A stretch of 64,000 nucleotides of DNA from Paenibacillus chitinolyticus NBRC 15660 (GCF_000739915.1 NZ_BBJT01000004.1:310001-374000), one strand, 5' to 3'; shown: positions 49,428-57,566, numbered from the stretch's first letter. Notes: a model not told the origin generated them from the sequence alone. Translations and numbers: made by a program.

Positions 49428-50759
49428 TCAAGAGTTTTCTGGATGCAGAACTTTCCTCATAAAGAGCCAGCTCAGGAATGGCGCGCTTCCGATCACAAGC
49501 AGCAGGGTATTAATCACCATCGCAGAGGTGCTTTGGGATACAACGGCAATAAACAGCAGCGTGCCCAGAATCCGCCCGGCGTTCAGCGCCAGCTCCCTCA
49601 GAATGACGAACTCCTCCCGGTGCCTCACGCTTTCCTCGTCTCTTCCGATCAGATCAAATACGGACGACGTCATCGGAATCGTAAACAACGGCAGAAAAAG
49701 GGACGTCCCGATACCGAACGCAAGCAGGGTCATATAATTCACTTTCCAGAAAAACGGAAGTATGGCCGCGATGACCATCAGCACCCCGAGGAGCATCCCT
49801 CTGCTTCTGTATTTGGGTTTGAGCACACGGCCGACCAGCCAGAAGCTGACGAAGGAAACGCCCGAAGTCACCAAAGCGTAGCTTCCGAGCTTTTGCTCGC
49901 TCGTCGTCGCGATATACACCAGCAGCGAAATCATAAACCCGAATACGCCTTCGCGAAAACCTTGAGCCATCAAAGCGGCACAAACCGGCCTCCACGGAGT
50001 ATCACCCTGCCGCAAATGACGGAAACCGTACGTCCAGCCGTATGTGCCTTCGATCTTCCGCTTTTTCAGGAAAAAGCTCACCGCCACGCCGAGAACAAAA
50101 ATACCCAGCGAGATTGAGAAGATAACCCGGTAACCGTTCGTTCCCGCCATATGAACGATGATGAGTCCCGAAATCCACGGCGCCAGCATGCCGACTCCCG
50201 CTCCCAGCAAGCCTGCCCAGCCGTTGAATTTGTCACGTGTCTCCCTGCTCGTAACCTCGAAGTAGACGATGTTGAACGCCAGCCAGAAAAAACCCGCAGC
50301 CATTCCCTGAACCGCACCGAGCAGGAAAATATAATTCACGCTGGACAGACCCAGCATCAAAACGAGCAGGTAAAAAACCGCCGACATGACAACACCCGCA
50401 CGGAGACAGTTCATTTTGTTATGCTCTTTCACCCACTTGCCCGCCACCCAGAAGGTGAGCGCCATCGCAAGCTGATGCGTGAGTGTAAACCATCCGATCA
50501 TGGCAAAATCGCTTTTGGCTTTCCATAAATAGATACTGACGAACGTTCCGGATAAGGCGTTGGCGGCCGCAAAAAGCATATTTTCTATAAGCAGCAGGGC
50601 GGACTGGGCATCCAGTCTTCCAATGGTAGGTTTCTTCTTCTCCCCGGCGGAAGCTGCGGCATCCGCTTCATGTTCCCAAGACTCCGCCGCCGGCGTTTCC
50701 TTGGCCGTTCCGAGCCAGCCTGCCAGCCGGGAGCGACCCCGCTCTTTGTCCTGCTGCAT
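49428..50759 (-). CDS. MFS transporter of unknown substrate
   Basis: The 443 residues have an N-terminal polar tail of about 50 and then about twelve membrane helices in two halves (SALLLIENMLFAAANALSGTFVSIYLW; WGHLRQ-type central loop; second half from AALMAQGFREGVFGFMISLLVYIA). It looks like a major facilitator family drug or metabolite exporter group common in Paenibacillus and Bacillus. The ATG at 50759 follows GGAAGGGATTTGAGG; a TTG at 50858 would add 33 basic residues without a good site. No linked pathway is visible. Confidence 0.75.
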   Translation of the reverse strand: MQQDKERGRSRLAGWLGTAKETPAAESWEHEADAAASAGEKKKPTIGRLDAQSALLLIENMLFAAANALSGTFVSIYLWKAKSDFAMIGWFTLTHQLAMALTFWVAGKWVKEHNKMNCLRAGVVMSAVFYLLVLMLGLSSVNYIFLLGAVQGMAAGFFWLAFNIVYFEVTSRETRDKFNGWAGLLGAGVGMLAPWISGLIIVHMAGTNGYRVIFSISLGIFVLGVAVSFFLKKRKIEGTYGWTYGFRHLRQGDTPWRPVCAALMAQGFREGVFGFMISLLVYIATTSEQKLGSYALVTSGVSFVSFWLVGRVLKPKYRSRGMLLGVLMVIAAILPFFWKVNYMTLLAFGIGTSLFLPLFTIPMTSSVFDLIGRDEESVRHREEFVILRELALNAGRILGTLLFIAVVSQSTSAMVINTLLLVIGSAPFLSWLFMRKVLHPENS

Positions 50760-50985
50760 CCTCAAATCCCTTCCTTTCGAAGCCTGATCTTCCTTATCCT
50801 GTCCAAAAGAAGGTCTCTTCAAAGAAGCAGCTAAGTTCCGCTTTTTTCCTGTTTTCAATTACCGAAACGACTCCGCTTTTGCGTGAACGCCGCAGACCGC
50901 ACCTCTCCAGCTCAACCCGCGTCATGGCGGCTGACCGTTGTCATGTGACGCCGAGCTCTGCGCCGTGAGTCTCACCCTGTGCAGC

Positions 50986-51014
50986 AAAAACGCTGCCGTC
51001 CTCGGGACGGCAGC
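50986..51014 (-). terminator. Terminator of the pspA-DUF350-zinc ribbon operon
   Basis: CGCTGCCGTCC and GGACGGCAGCG form a perfect 11-base stem with a 3-base loop, followed by T5 on the minus strand, 19 bases after the last stop. The remaining 50760-50985 holds no gene I can support. Confidence 0.85.
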
Positions 51015-51032
51015 GTTTTACGCGGATCTGTT

Positions 51033-51557
51033 TTAGTTGTCGGTTGCCGGTTGCTCTTTGGACGGATTCAATACGGCCAGAAGCTTCTCCCGGTCTTCCT
51101 CCGCCAAAAAAGTCTCGACCTTGAAACAGGACGGACACACAAATACATTCAATTTGTAGCCGGGATTCAGGAAAGCCTTGCCGACCGTTCCCGGTATGAC
51201 GGGAGCATAGCCCGTACCCGCGGTTACCTGCGTGCCCCCGTGGAGCATAAGTTCCCGGCAGGCGGAGCATTCCGGTGCTTCCTCTTGGGTATCCAGCACA
51301 TTCCGGACAGCTTCGGCGTACTCGTTGGTATAGCTGTCCTCTTCTTCCCAGTCCAGGAAATCATCCGAACCGGCCGCCGGTACAGCTTCTTCATCCGGCT
51401 CGTCCGCATCTTCTTCATCCGCTCCGAGCCGGATGCTGCGGTAATCGCTCAGTTCGTTATAGCAGTGCGGACATTCTTCTTCCGGTCCGATCTCCGGGTC
51501 CCATACGATTTCCGTCTGGCACCACGGGCATACGGTTTTCAGTTCTTCCTCGTTCAC
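51033..51557 (-). CDS. Zinc-ribbon-like acidic protein in the pspA operon
   Basis: The 174 residues have four Cys pairs: CPWC and CPHC in the first 35 residues, CSAC at about 97 and CPSC at about 141. A very acidic, probably disordered stretch lies between (about 45-85). Two zinc ribbons or one split ribbon are likely. The start is GTG at 51557 after GGAGGTGAACTGGC. It is the last gene after pspA, DUF350 and a 26-residue peptide. Its function is unknown; co-transcription with pspA suggests envelope stress. Confidence 0.7.
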   Translation of the reverse strand: MNEEELKTVCPWCQTEIVWDPEIGPEEECPHCYNELSDYRSIRLGADEEDADEPDEEAVPAAGSDDFLDWEEEDSYTNEYAEAVRNVLDTQEEAPECSACRELMLHGGTQVTAGTGYAPVIPGTVGKAFLNPGYKLNVFVCPSCFKVETFLAEEDREKLLAVLNPSKEQPATDN

Positions 51558-51577
51558 GCCAGTTCACCTCCGACAGG

Positions 51578-51658
51578 TCAATGATTCATCAAATACCAGA
51601 CGCCCAGCCCCATAAACAGCACGGCCAGAGCAAATAAGATTCCCCATAAATATTTCAT
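51578..51658 (-). CDS. 26-residue single-helix membrane peptide
   Basis: Reading on the minus strand, an ATG at 51658 about ten bases after GGAAAGGAA opens MKYLWGILFALAVLFMGLG and ends VWYLMNH. It consists almost wholly of one membrane helix. It lies between the DUF350 gene and the zinc-ribbon gene with 56 and 20 bases of spacing, on the same strand. Small membrane proteins of this kind often attach to larger membrane complexes. It is too short for usual gene finders. Confidence 0.55.
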   Translation of the reverse strand: MKYLWGILFALAVLFMGLGVWYLMNH

Positions 51659-51714
51659 CGTTCGCGTTCCTTTCCGCCATCGCCAAGCGGCCGAAGAGCC
51701 GGATCAGGGTGCCT

Positions 51715-52134
51715 TTAAGGCACGCAAGCTCCGACGACATACGAAATGGAGACGGATATCATCAGCGACAGCAGTCCCACCGCGCGATTGTCTTTCTGGA
51801 TTTCTTCGTCGATTTTAAAATACGGCGTCAAAAATTCAAAAATAAAATAAGCGGCCATCAATAGAAGGAAGCCGTATCCCGCCCAGATGAGAGAGCGGAT
51901 AAGCGAATCGTTGTTTTCGATAGCAAACCGGAACAGATTGCAGATTCCGAATATTTTACCGCCCGTAGCCATTGCCACAGAAACATTCCCGCGCTTGATC
52001 TCTTCCCAGTCATTATACTTCGTTACAATCTCGAAAATGGTAAGAAATACGATAACGGCCACGACCGCCACAGAGAAGTACGCTAGCGCTCCAAGGTAAG
52101 GATTGCTGACCAACTGATTCACCTCTTCGTACAA
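51715..52134 (-). CDS. DUF350 (YjfL-type) membrane protein, second copy
   Basis: The 139 residues form two DUF350 repeats with four membrane helices. The repeat signatures are FEIVTKYNDWEEIKRGNVSVAMATGGKIFG and FEFLTPYFKIDEEIQKDNRAVGL (each shown in part). They parallel those of the copy at 18855-19244, with which it shares the layout F...(L)T...D/E-E-I/L...N-x-(A/S)V. I chose a TTG start at 52134, seven bases after GGAGGAGG, as the earlier in-frame start lacks a site. It lies downstream of pspA, as yjfL lies near yjfJ in enterobacteria. Confidence 0.87.
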   Translation of the reverse strand: MYEEVNQLVSNPYLGALAYFSVAVVAVIVFLTIFEIVTKYNDWEEIKRGNVSVAMATGGKIFGICNLFRFAIENNDSLIRSLIWAGYGFLLLMAAYFIFEFLTPYFKIDEEIQKDNRAVGLLSLMISVSISYVVGACVP

Positions 52135-52175
52135 ATGTATGCCTCCTCCGTCGCAAGGAATGGTAAACAAGGGAA

Positions 52176-52199
52176 GAGACTGAGAAAATTCTCAGTCTC
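52176..52199 (-). other. Perfect hairpin between pspA and DUF350
   Basis: GAGACTGAGA and TCTCAGTCTC form a perfect 10-base stem with a 4-base A/T loop. There is no T-run, so it is probably a stability or processing element that sets the ratio of PspA to the membrane protein, not a full terminator. Confidence 0.6.
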
Positions 52200-52229
52200 C
52201 GCGTTAGGCATACCGCCATTATATCATGC

Positions 52230-52904
52230 TTATTGTTTTTTTTCAGCCAGCTTCGCTTTCATGGCCGCAAGCTCGTCGTCGATTCCGTCGCTCTTGCCGA
52301 GCTGGTCGAGTTCGTCGTCCAGGCTCTTGCCTTTGGAGCGGAGCTCGCCGCTTGCTTGCGCTTCGGCTTCAAGCTGAAGCACCTTCTCGGACATGCGGTC
52401 GAAGCCTTTCGCCGCGTTGTCGGTTCCGAAACCGGACATCGCCTGGTTGATGTGCTTCTGGGCTTTCGCCGCTTCGGCACGGGCGATCAGAAGGTCTTTC
52501 TTGTTTTTCATTTTCGAAAATTCGTCTTTCATATCGGAGAGCTGATTGCGGAGCTGATCCGCATTCGTTTTGGCGATGTCGTACTGACGCTTCATTTCGT
52601 CGAAACGGGTCTGGTGCTCCTTCTTGTCTTCCAGCGCGCGGCGGGCGAGATCTTCATTGCCCTGCTCCAGAGCTTTCATGGCCTGTTCCGTACGCTTGCC
52701 GACCATTTCTTCCGCTTCTTCGTACTGCTGTTTGAATTTCTTCTCGATCGCGATCTGCTTGGCTACCGCCACTTCCGCTTCCTGAATGTCCTGCTCCATG
52801 TCTCTGAGGAACTGGTTCAGCATTTTTACCGGATCTTCCGCTTTATCGAGTAAATCGTTCATCGAAGCCATCGTCAAGTCTCTAAGTCTTTTAAAAATTC
52901 CCAT
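52230..52904 (-). CDS. pspA: PspA/IM30-family membrane-stress protein
   Basis: The 224 residues match PspA (phage shock protein A; LiaH/YjfJ/Vipp1 superfamily). An N-terminal amphipathic helix (MGIFKRLRDLTMASMNDLLDKAEDP) is followed by an extended coiled coil. Family motifs are PVKMLNQFLRDMEQDIQEAE and VAVAKQIAIEKKFKQQ. PspA binds stressed membranes and forms rod- or ring-shaped ESCRT-III-like polymers. The ATG at 52904 follows GGGAGGGAATTCCAA. A perfect SigW-type promoter sits 59 bases upstream; pspA of Bacillus subtilis is also a SigW target. Confidence 0.93.
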   Translation of the reverse strand: MGIFKRLRDLTMASMNDLLDKAEDPVKMLNQFLRDMEQDIQEAEVAVAKQIAIEKKFKQQYEEAEEMVGKRTEQAMKALEQGNEDLARRALEDKKEHQTRFDEMKRQYDIAKTNADQLRNQLSDMKDEFSKMKNKKDLLIARAEAAKAQKHINQAMSGFGTDNAAKGFDRMSEKVLQLEAEAQASGELRSKGKSLDDELDQLGKSDGIDDELAAMKAKLAEKKQ

Positions 52905-52962
52905 TTGGAATTCCCTCCCGCTTTCGTTTGAATTGTGCTTTTATAACTTTCATACTTTTTCA

Positions 52963-52988
52963 TACGGGGGACCTTCAAGAACGTTTCA
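52963..52988 (-). promoter_or_regulatory. Perfect SigW-type ECF promoter of the pspA operon
   Basis: On the minus strand TGAAAC (52988-52983) and CGTA (52966-52963) are separated by exactly 16 bases, identical to the SigW consensus TGAAAC-N16-CGTA. It lies between mutS2 and pspA. Confidence 0.85.
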
Positions 52989-53026
52989 ACCATTTCCAAA
53001 TATTTTTTCCGGATGCTTTTGTCCGG

Positions 53027-55387
53027 TTATTTCAGTTCAACCACCGTCACACCGTGGCCGCCCTCGTTATAAGCTCCGATCCGGAAACTTTTGACGTGCT
53101 TGTGCCTGCGCAGATAATCCTGGATGCCCGTCCGCAGCACGCCCGTTCCTTTGCCGTGGATGACATACACTTGGGCGAAGTTGTTCAGGAACGATTCGTC
53201 CAGGAACCGGTCGAGCTCCATGATGCCTTCTTCCACGTTGGTTCCGCGAAGATCGACCTCCATGCGGATGTTGTCGTCCCGGGTTCTTTTAACCGTGGCG
53301 GCCACCTGCTGGACCGGTTTCTTCTGAGGCGAAGCCTTGATCACTTCGAGGTCGGTCTTGTTCACCTTCATCTTCATGATGCCCAGCTGCACGGTCACTT
53401 CAGACGAATTCACGATTTCCACGACGTGGCCTTTCTGGCCGAGGCTCACCACGCGCACCTCGTCGCCCGGCTCGACCTCCGCCTTGCTCCGCTCGGGGCG
53501 CTTAGCTCCCGGCTTGCGGAGCTTCGGCTCGGCCTCGTCGAGACGGCGGCGGGCCGCGATCAGCTTGTGATCCTTGATCGCGCCGGCCTCTTCCTTCGCC
53601 AGACGCCGCAGGTCGGCGATGATCTCTTCCGCTTCGCGGCGGGCTTTGGCGATCGCGTCCTGCGCTTCGCGCTCGGCTTTGAGCAGCACCTTGTCCCGCT
53701 GCTCATCCAGCTTGGCGCGCTCCGCGGAGAGCGCCGCCCGCAGCTCTTCGTTCTCGCGCCGGATTTGCTCGGCGCTGTGGCGTTCCGCTTCGGCGGTCAG
53801 CCGGTTCTCCTCCAGCGAGGCGATCATCGTCTCGACGCGCTGGTCCTCGTCGCTGACCTGTCCGCGCGCTTTCTCGATAATCGCGCGCGGAAGACCGAGA
53901 CGCTCCGCGATGGCAAACGCGTTGCTTCGGCCGGGAACCCCGACGAGCAGACGATACGTCGGGCTCAGCGTCTGCACGTCGAACTCCATGCTCGCGTTGA
54001 TCACGCCGCGGCGCTCGAAGGCATACGCCTTCAGCTCGCTGTAGTGAGTCGTCGCGATCATGCGACAGCCCATCCGGTGGATGTTCTCCAGCAGCGAGAT
54101 GGCGAGCGCGGAGCCTTCCGCCGGATCGGTGCCGGCCCCCAGCTCATCGAGGAGCACGAGGCTCTTCGGCGTCATATCGCGGAGGATTCCGATGATATTC
54201 GTCATATGGCTGGAGAAGGTGCTGAGGCTCTGCTCGATGCTCTGCTCGTCTCCGATATCGGCGAAGATGCCGTCGAAGACGCACAGCTCGCTGCCTTCCT
54301 CCGCCGGGACGAAGAGGCCGGACATCGCCATCAGGCTGAGCAGGCCGACGGTTTTTAGAGACACCGTCTTACCGCCTGTATTCGGTCCCGTCACGATAAT
54401 CGTCGTGAAGCTCCCGCCGAGTTCCAGATCGATCGGAACGACCTTATCAAGCGGGATCAGCGGATGACGCGCCTTTTTCAGCTTCAGAAAGCCCCGGTCG
54501 TTCAACTTCGGCAGCGTTGCCTTCATTTCGCGGGCAAGTCCCGCCTTGGCGAACGTAAAGTCCAGCTGCGCGAGCAGTTCGACGTCCGACAGAAGGTCTT
54601 CCTCGATTTCCGCAACCCCTGCCGTCAGCATCCGGAGAATTTTCTCCACTTCGGCTTCTTCCTTGAATTTCAGCTCGCGGAGCCGGTTGTTTAGGGTAAC
54701 GACGGCTTCCGGTTCAATGAAAAGAGTGGCGCCCGACGCGGACTGATCGTGAATCATACCCCCGAACGAAGAACGGTATTCCTGTTTGACGGGGATAACA
54801 TAACGGTCTCCGCGCATCGTCACCAGCGCGTCCTGCAGCATTTTCTGCACGGACGGGTTGCGGATCATCTGCTCCAGCTTCTCGCGGACCCTCGCTTCGC
54901 CCGTCCGCAGCTCGCTGCGCACGCGGGAAAGCTCGCTGCTCGCGCTGTCCATCACCGCCGCGTTGTCGTCGATGCAGCTCTTGATCCGGTCCTCGGTCTC
55001 CTTGTTGTCGCTCAGGAGTTCGGCCCAGCTCAGCAGCCTCGGAACAGGATGCTGTTCGTCCATCGTCTCCAGAAACTTGCGGAGCCTCCGGCCCCCGTAG
55101 ATCGTAGTCGCGATATCCAGCAGCTCGCTCGGATTGAGCATGCCGCCCACTCTGGCACGGTGCACGGCCGCACGGATATCCCGGATGCCCCCGAAAGGGG
55201 CACCGCCCTTAAGCCGGTCGACGGCGAAAGCTTCGTCCGTCGCCTGCAGGCGCAGCTTCACTTCCTCAAAATCCCCGGAAGGCTTTACCTCCGCCGCTTT
55301 TGCCGTTCCCAGCGAGGTGGCCGCGTGGCTGCTCAGTTTATGTGTGATTTTATGAAATTCCATTGTGTTAAAAGTTTTGGTATTCAA
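53027..55387 (-). CDS. mutS2: Endonuclease MutS2
   Basis: The 786 residues match MutS2, now linked to ribosome quality control and recombination control. They have core and lever helices and the ATPase with Walker A (VTGPNTGGKTVSLKT). Walker B is VLLDELGAGTDPAEGSALA, followed by ATTHYSELKAYAF. After these come a long coiled coil (about 515-630), a KOW-like part (GDEVRVVSLGQKGHVVEI) and the C-terminal Smr nuclease domain (VDLRGTNVEEGIMELDRFLDE ... VYVIHGKGTGVLRTGI). I chose TTG at 55387 because AGGGAGAATGCT lies just upstream and because family members begin NTKTxxxxEFxKI. Confidence 0.94.
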   Translation of the reverse strand: MNTKTFNTMEFHKITHKLSSHAATSLGTAKAAEVKPSGDFEEVKLRLQATDEAFAVDRLKGGAPFGGIRDIRAAVHRARVGGMLNPSELLDIATTIYGGRRLRKFLETMDEQHPVPRLLSWAELLSDNKETEDRIKSCIDDNAAVMDSASSELSRVRSELRTGEARVREKLEQMIRNPSVQKMLQDALVTMRGDRYVIPVKQEYRSSFGGMIHDQSASGATLFIEPEAVVTLNNRLRELKFKEEAEVEKILRMLTAGVAEIEEDLLSDVELLAQLDFTFAKAGLAREMKATLPKLNDRGFLKLKKARHPLIPLDKVVPIDLELGGSFTTIIVTGPNTGGKTVSLKTVGLLSLMAMSGLFVPAEEGSELCVFDGIFADIGDEQSIEQSLSTFSSHMTNIIGILRDMTPKSLVLLDELGAGTDPAEGSALAISLLENIHRMGCRMIATTHYSELKAYAFERRGVINASMEFDVQTLSPTYRLLVGVPGRSNAFAIAERLGLPRAIIEKARGQVSDEDQRVETMIASLEENRLTAEAERHSAEQIRRENEELRAALSAERAKLDEQRDKVLLKAEREAQDAIAKARREAEEIIADLRRLAKEEAGAIKDHKLIAARRRLDEAEPKLRKPGAKRPERSKAEVEPGDEVRVVSLGQKGHVVEIVNSSEVTVQLGIMKMKVNKTDLEVIKASPQKKPVQQVAATVKRTRDDNIRMEVDLRGTNVEEGIMELDRFLDESFLNNFAQVYVIHGKGTGVLRTGIQDYLRRHKHVKSFRIGAYNEGGHGVTVVELK

Positions 55388-55668
55388 AGCATTCTCCCTC
55401 ATCACATCTAGTATGATCTCTTTATTATATCCAATCCGGGACGACGAAGCTATGGAGAGTTCTTTTATAACCTCCGGTTCATGCGAAAACACCAAGACGG
55501 GCATGCTAAAAACGCGCATCCTGCCATGACCGCGGCAAGCGTACTTTACGGCTTTCGGTCCCCGGACCGCAAAAAGCGGGGAACCCGGTTCATGCGAAAG
55601 CGGGGGGAATTAAGCGCAGACCGCTGCTTTGCGCCGTTCCGTCAACAAATCAAGGAGGTGCCTTTCCG

Positions 55669-56034
55669 ATGCGATTTCTCGGTCATGTGATCAGATTTAT
55701 CGTTTCCGCACTGGTTTTGATGGTTGTCAGCTGGATCGTTCCCGGTTTTTCAGTGGGCGGGTTCGTAAGCGCCCTGCTGCTGGCCATCGTCATCGCTGTG
55801 CTGGCCTGGATTATCGAAAGCATCTTCGGCAGGCAGATTACGCCGTTCGGACGGGGAATCGTGGGCTTCCTGACAAGCGCGCTTGTCATCTGGCTGTCCC
55901 AGTTCATCGTTACGGGCGTACACGCCTCCATCATCGGTGCGATCCTTGCCGCTCTCGTCGTCGGGATTGTCGATCTGTTTATTCCGGTCTCTCCGTTTGA
56001 CAGAAAAGACAGCCGGCGCAAAAGCACGCACTGA
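55669..56034 (+). CDS. YvlD/phage holin-4 family membrane protein
   Basis: The 121 residues form four membrane helices (MRFLGHVIRFIVSALVLMVVSWIVPGF; GFVSALLLAIVIAVLAWIIE; GFLTSALVIWLSQFIV; IIGAILAALVVGIVDLF). This matches the YvlD family. In Bacillus subtilis yvlD is in the SigW-controlled yvlABCD operon. Here I see no SigW sequence upstream. The ATG at 55669 follows AAGGAGGTGCCTTTCCG, nearly the full anti-Shine-Dalgarno complement. It diverges from mutS2. Confidence 0.83.
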   Translation: MRFLGHVIRFIVSALVLMVVSWIVPGFSVGGFVSALLLAIVIAVLAWIIESIFGRQITPFGRGIVGFLTSALVIWLSQFIVTGVHASIIGAILAALVVGIVDLFIPVSPFDRKDSRRKSTH

Positions 56035-56048
56035 CCGGCGGGATGCCG

Positions 56049-56090
56049 CGGCCGGATTCACGCTCTCTCGGGCGGGATCCGGTCTTCTTC
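56049..56090 (+). terminator. Terminator of the yvlD-like gene
   Basis: GGCCGGATTC and GGATCCGGTC pair imperfectly around CACGCTCTCTCGGGCG, followed by TTCTTCATTTTT. Confidence 0.6.
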
Positions 56091-56202
56091 ATTTTTCACA
56101 TCTTATTCGATGATTTGTCATAAAGGGTTCACTTGTTAGCCGCTGACTTCCCTACCTTCCGGGTGTATGATGAGGGTGTATGATACAAAGGGAGGGAAAT
56201 TT

Positions 56203-56571
56203 ATGAAAAAAACAGCAGCACTGCTGATGGCTCTTGTCCTTGTATTCGCTCTGGCCGCCTGTGGCAAAAAAACGGATACGGCGGCAACGGACGCGAACGC
56301 GACGGCAAGCCAGGAAATTACGCTTCAAGCGTCCAACTGGAAATTCGACCAGGCTGAATATAAAGTCAAAAAAGGCGAACCGCTTAAAATTAACCTGGAC
56401 ATCAAGGAAGGCGTTCACGGCGTATCGATTCCGGATTTGAAAGTCAGTCTCGACAACAACAGCAAGAGCAAAGTCGTCACTCCGGAGAAAGCCGGCACTT
56501 ACAACATTCTCTGCAGCATTCCTTGCGGAAGCGGCCACTCCACGATGACAGCCAAGCTCGTTGTAGAATAA
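56203..56571 (+). CDS. Stand-alone CuA-type cupredoxin lipoprotein
   Basis: The 122 residues start with a lipoprotein signal (LLMALVLVFALAACGKKT, Cys at about 22), a short Ala/Thr linker, and a single cupredoxin domain. The C-terminal loop is NILCSIPCGSGHSTM, which is the C-x3-C-x3-H-x2-M pattern of the CuA centre of cytochrome c oxidase subunit II. The other His ligand is in VHGVSIP. There is no subunit-II membrane hairpin and no oxidase genes nearby. It may deliver electrons or copper at the outer face of the membrane. The ATG at 56203 follows GGGAGGGAAATTT. Confidence 0.85.
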   Translation: MKKTAALLMALVLVFALAACGKKTDTAATDANATASQEITLQASNWKFDQAEYKVKKGEPLKINLDIKEGVHGVSIPDLKVSLDNNSKSKVVTPEKAGTYNILCSIPCGSGHSTMTAKLVVE

Positions 56572-56601
56572 ATCAAACCCGCCGGCAATTTCCGGCGAAT
56601 T

Positions 56602-56655
56602 AAAAAAAGGCTTGCGGTTACGTATCGTCGATACGTCCGCAAGCCTTTTTTGTTC
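56602..56655. terminator. Bidirectional terminator after the cupredoxin gene
   Basis: AAAAAAAGGCTTGCGG...CGTATCG pairs with CGATACG...CCGCAAGCCTTTTTT in a very long stem. It serves the plus-strand cupredoxin gene and the minus-strand membrane protein gene. Confidence 0.85.
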
Positions 56656-56775
56656 TGCAAAGCAGCCGCCCCTGAAAAAGCTTCTAGATTGACCGCCGTC
56701 ATGCGGGACGGCAGTACGTGAACGCTTTTCCAGCAAGGGAGACACACCTGTCGCAGTCTTTAAGGAATTTTCGTC

Positions 56776-57351
56776 CTACGCTCCCGGAGGGTTTTCTCTT
56801 CTTCTGCGCAGCAGGGTAAAAATACCGAATGCGGCCAGAGGCGGCAGGATAGACACATAATAGAGCCCGCTTTCGGTCAGATCGACCGAAGTGAGGTGCC
56901 ACTCTCTGGCGGCCATATAGCCGAGTGCGAAAGTCAGCATCGTCAGGCTGAGCTGCAGCGGAACGAGCGGCATCCCGATTTTTTTACGGAATTCCCCAAG
57001 CCCTTTCAAAGCCCCGAGCCTAAGCAGCAGCCTTACCGGTATGCTCAGCAGCGTCTGGGCGAAAATAAGCAGCAGAGCCAGGCTGAGCAAATCCTCCGAC
57101 TGCTGGAACCAGATACTGTCGGGCAGGAACGTCCCCGCACTGAGAAGGGCCGCATAGACGCACACGAACATAATCAGCAGCGGCAGCAGGAAAAAGAATG
57201 TCACGGCCAAAGCCGTTATGACCGACTGCAAGAGAGCGGCACCCTCCGCTTTTTGTTTTCTACGAATCCATACATAAAACCAACCCAGACATGCTGCAGC
57301 CAGGATACAAGCTGTGGTCACAACGCTGCCGGCGGCTAACGTTTGTTCCAT
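56776..57351 (-). CDS. Hypothetical membrane protein
   Basis: The 191 residues contain five hydrophobic segments: VVTTACILAAACLGWFYVWI, LAVTFFFLLPLLIMFVCVYA, LSLALLLIFAQTLLSIPVRL, LSLTMLTFALGYMAAREW and VSILPPLAAFGIFTLL. There is a basic loop in the middle. I recognise no family. The ATG at 57351 follows GGGAGGGAGAAACCGT; the 43 upstream in-frame codons look like noise. It lies between cvpA and the cupredoxin gene, in the place where Bacillus has polX. Confidence 0.65.
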   Translation of the reverse strand: MEQTLAAGSVVTTACILAAACLGWFYVWIRRKQKAEGAALLQSVITALAVTFFFLLPLLIMFVCVYAALLSAGTFLPDSIWFQQSEDLLSLALLLIFAQTLLSIPVRLLLRLGALKGLGEFRKKIGMPLVPLQLSLTMLTFALGYMAAREWHLTSVDLTESGLYYVSILPPLAAFGIFTLLRRRRENPPGA

Positions 57352-57529
57352 ACGGTTTCTCCCTCCCTTGCTCCACAATCGCATCGTCGTCGCTCGCCGG
57401 GACGGAAGCAGGCTTAGGCGGGAGTGCCGCGTGCATCTGCATAGTCTTGCTTGTACGAGGAGTACCGGTGCAAATTCCAACCTCCGCGCTTCACGCCGAC
57501 CGGATCGCTGGAGAGCCGATTAAAATGAA

Positions 57530-57556
57530 TAAAAAACCTCCCTTACGGGAGGAAAT
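57530..57556 (-). terminator. Terminator of cvpA
   Basis: On the minus strand CCTCCC-GTAA-GGGAGG is followed by T6, 11 bases after the cvpA stop. Confidence 0.82.
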
Positions 57557-57566
57557 ATCCTTGAAC

